6,885 nucleotides of DNA, taken from positions 1 through 6,885 of the forward strand of contig JAIROD010000084.1 in NCBI GenBank assembly GCA_031257725.1, written 5' to 3'. The notes beneath the pieces are model-generated. The model was not told the origin of the DNA, did not search any database, and was given only the letters and a program-made list of their open reading frames with translations. Origin of the DNA: Planctomycetaceae bacterium (GTDB taxonomy: Bacteria; Planctomycetota; Planctomycetia; Pirellulales; Thermoguttaceae). Shown here one piece after another: positions 6,136-6,885 of the stretch. The position numbers and the translations under genes are program-made. Position 1 is the stretch's first letter, and each line of letters starts with the position of its first letter.

Positions 6136-6230
6136 CCCCCCCCCCCCCCCTGTCTTGCCCATTTTAACATTTGGCATTTTTCAAAGAAAAACGCCAAAAT
6201 CCCAACCAAACACCTCATTACATTTTTCAT
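6126..6230 (-). CDS. Leader ORF with good RBS reading into the poly-G tract; probable true 5' end of the DUF1559 gene
   Basis: The ATG at 6230 is preceded by AAGGAG (6238-6243) at a 7-base spacing, the best initiation site in this region. It encodes MKNVMRCLVGILAFF, then about 12 more residues and glycines from the poly-G run. With 15 G it ends at once in GCM-stop (TAG at 6126-6128), a 34-residue peptide. If the tract had 14 or 17 G, the same start would continue in frame into the DUF1559 protein, giving a leader of about 65 residues before GFTLVELL. That is long for a type IV prepilin leader. Alternatively the peptide is a genuine short leader, or the tract length is a sequencing error. ATGs at 6170 (same frame), 6177 and 6162 (another frame, needing 13 or 16 G) are other possible starts. 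Confidence 0.45.
   Translation of the reverse strand: MKNVMRCLVGILAFFFEKCQMLKWARQGGGGGCM
6136..6150 (-). repeat. Poly-G homopolymer (15 G on the coding strand), candidate phase-variation tract
   Basis: The plus strand has exactly 15 C in a row; on the coding strand this is G15 between the leader ORF and the DUF1559 prepilin signal. Such a tract is extreme in AT-rich DNA and is highly prone to slipped-strand mispairing. In the given length the upstream start is out of frame with the gene. This is the arrangement of poly-G contingency loci known from Campylobacter and Helicobacter surface genes (established elsewhere; inferred here). Confidence 0.65.
6171..6197 (-). promoter_or_regulatory. 12-bp hairpin in the DUF1559 leader
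   Basis: TTGGCATTTTTC (6171-6182) and GAAAAACGCCAA (6186-6197) are inverted copies with one mismatch (a G-U wobble in RNA) around a 3-base loop. On the mRNA the hairpin lies between the ATG at 6230 and the poly-G tract and ends exactly one base before the ATG at 6170. It has no T run on either side, so it is not a standard terminator. It could affect translation of the leader. Confidence 0.5.
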
Positions 6231-6237
6231 CGTCATG

Positions 6238-6243
6238 CTCCTT
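6238..6243 (-). promoter_or_regulatory. Ribosome binding site for the leader ORF / DUF1559 gene
   Basis: AAGGAG on the minus strand is 7 bases upstream of the ATG at 6230 (and only 1 base from an ATG at 6236, which is too close). It supports initiation at 6230, upstream of the poly-G tract, and not within the annotated body of the gene. Confidence 0.55.
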
Positions 6244-6333
6244 ATTTTACAAGGTTTTACCCAATAATCGCGAAACGTAGCCAAAAAACAACTCGGCAAG
6301 AAAAAAACGTCTCGCAATTGAATTGAGTTTCAC

Positions 6334-6362
6334 AGTTTACACGGAATCGAATAAATTGTCAA
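6334..6362 (-). promoter_or_regulatory. Sigma70-like promoter for the DUF1559 transcript
   Basis: On the minus strand a perfect -35 box TTGACA (6357-6362) is followed by 17 bases and TAAACT (6334-6339), which matches the -10 consensus in 4 of 6 positions. Transcription would start near 6327, about 97 bases before the ATG at 6230. This fits the gene order and orientation, but the call rests on consensus alone. Confidence 0.5.
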
Positions 6363-6424
6363 CAGGGATTTTTCCTTTTGAAAGAATTTTTTAAAATATA
6401 CTCCATAAGAGCATCTCTAATAAT

Positions 6425-6641
6425 TTACTCATGTTACGCATTGGTTTGATTTAACGCCGTAGGCGTTTTATGTGAATAACCGCCGGTTTCAAGCGGCGGT
6501 AAAGTACTACCCCTAAACTCAACCCCTTTAGGGGTTGTACTAAAAAATAGATCGTTTACAAGTTTCCATACCGCTTTTGTGCAACCCCTAAAGGGGTTGT
6601 TCGGTTGTTATAGGGAGTCGCCGAATGCGTAACATGAGTAA
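6425..6641. repeat. 217-bp terminal-inverted-repeat element, long form, with internal hairpins
   Basis: The ends TTACTCATGTTACGCATT (6425-6442) and AATGCGTAACATGAGTAA (6624-6641) are perfect 18-bp inverted repeats, flanked on both sides by TAAT (6421-6424 and 6642-6645), a possible target duplication. Inside are four hairpins: AACGCC/GGCGTT (6453-6467), ACCGCCG/CGGCGGT (6479-6500), and CAACCCC/GGGGTTG twice (6520-6537 and 6582-6599), the last two being exact reverse complements. The right end (6603-6641) matches the short form at 3982-4039. There is no ORF, so it resembles a MITE. Confidence 0.8.
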
Positions 6642-6643
6642 TA

Positions 6644-6733
6644 ATTCAGAAATTACCGAAAGTTAACGGCGTGGGCTTGCCCCGCGTTGTTCGACTTAAC
6701 CCTAAAACACGGGGTAAACCCCGTCGTTAACTA
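6644..6733. repeat. 90-bp dispersed palindromic repeat, copy B
   Basis: It aligns without gaps to 1044-1133 (about 90% identity) in the same orientation, from ATTCAGAA to CGTTAACTA. Here the terminal unit occurs once, which is probably the ancestral form, whereas copy A has amplified it. It directly abuts the 217-bp inverted-repeat element. Confidence 0.85.
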
Positions 6734-6773
6734 TTAACTATTAATTAGTGTTAAAAATAAAAAATAGGTAATA

Positions 6774-6885
6774 TATCAGCGGAATTTGCGAAAACGTATT
6801 GGATTGCTTTAACAAACCTTATTTTCACCTTATTTTCTTAACTAAACAACCTCAGTAGCATGAAAATAAACAACAACAAACCTTA
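6774..6885. repeat. Third copy of the 294-bp palindrome element, cut by the window end
   Basis: From ATCAGCGGAATTTGC (6775-6789) through AACAAACCTTATTTTC (6811-6826) and CCTCAGTAGCA (6850-6860), the sequence follows the left arm of the complete copy at 2579-2680 with point differences. The early part, GCGAAAACGT, matches the reverse complement of that copy's right arm better, as expected if both arms derive from one sequence. The rest of the element lies beyond the window. Confidence 0.75.

Noticed and set aside
6425..6885. Insertion sequence at the right end
   Set aside because: Inverted repeats are present, but there is no transposase frame or fragment, so only non-autonomous repeat elements are claimed.

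Overview
The window looks like a piece of a Planctomycetota genome, probably one of the low-GC, repeat-rich lineages found for example in animal guts. The strongest marker is a DUF1559 protein on the minus strand (4853 to about 6135). It has the planctomycete-type prepilin N-terminus (GFTLVELL...) and the C-terminal H-X9-DG motif. A small transthyretin-like lipoprotein gene lies next to it. The DNA is AT-rich, several genes lack a clear Shine-Dalgarno site, and the spacers are packed with palindromic repeats. The phylum call is inferred from gene families, not from a phylogenetic marker.

Layout: (1) 1-1025, plus strand, the C-terminal part of an AAA_14/DUF4143 ATPase that runs off the left edge. 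(2) 1044-1280, a palindromic repeat whose last 30 bp are tandemly amplified six times, then an unremarkable AT-rich spacer. (3) 1591-2475, plus strand, a CysM-type cysteine synthase, followed by a probable terminator. (4) 2579-2872, a 294-bp long-palindrome element. (5) 2957-3898, plus strand, a WbpP-like UDP-N-acetylhexosamine 4-epimerase. (6) 3945 to about 4181, a rearranged copy of the 294-bp element containing a smaller palindrome. (7) 4200-4757, minus strand, a lipoprotein. (8) 4807-4829, a strong hairpin terminator. (9) 4853 to about 6135, minus strand, the DUF1559 pilin-like gene, preceded by a 15-bp poly-G tract, a leader ORF with a good ribosome binding site and a promoter-like sequence. 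(10) 6425-6885, three repeat elements in a row: a 217-bp terminal-inverted-repeat element, a second copy of the 90-bp repeat and the start of a third copy of the 294-bp element.

The two housekeeping-type genes (cysteine synthesis, UDP-sugar epimerisation) are separated by long repeat-filled spacers and do not look like an operon. The DUF1559 protein and the lipoprotein probably form a cell-surface pair; the terminator between them and the lipoprotein's own ribosome binding site suggest different expression levels.

The most interesting observation is at the 5' end of the DUF1559 gene. The complete prepilin signal is in frame with the body of the gene, but that frame contains no ATG, GTG or TTG upstream of it. 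The well-placed start (ATG at 6230) reads into a run of 15 G and stops just after it. A tract of 14 or 17 G would join the two frames. This looks like a phase-variable (contingency) switch caught in the OFF state, or alternatively a homopolymer length error. The second theme is the set of three palindromic repeat families, with tandem amplification and possible nesting. No transposase is present, so they resemble non-autonomous MITE-like or REP-like elements.
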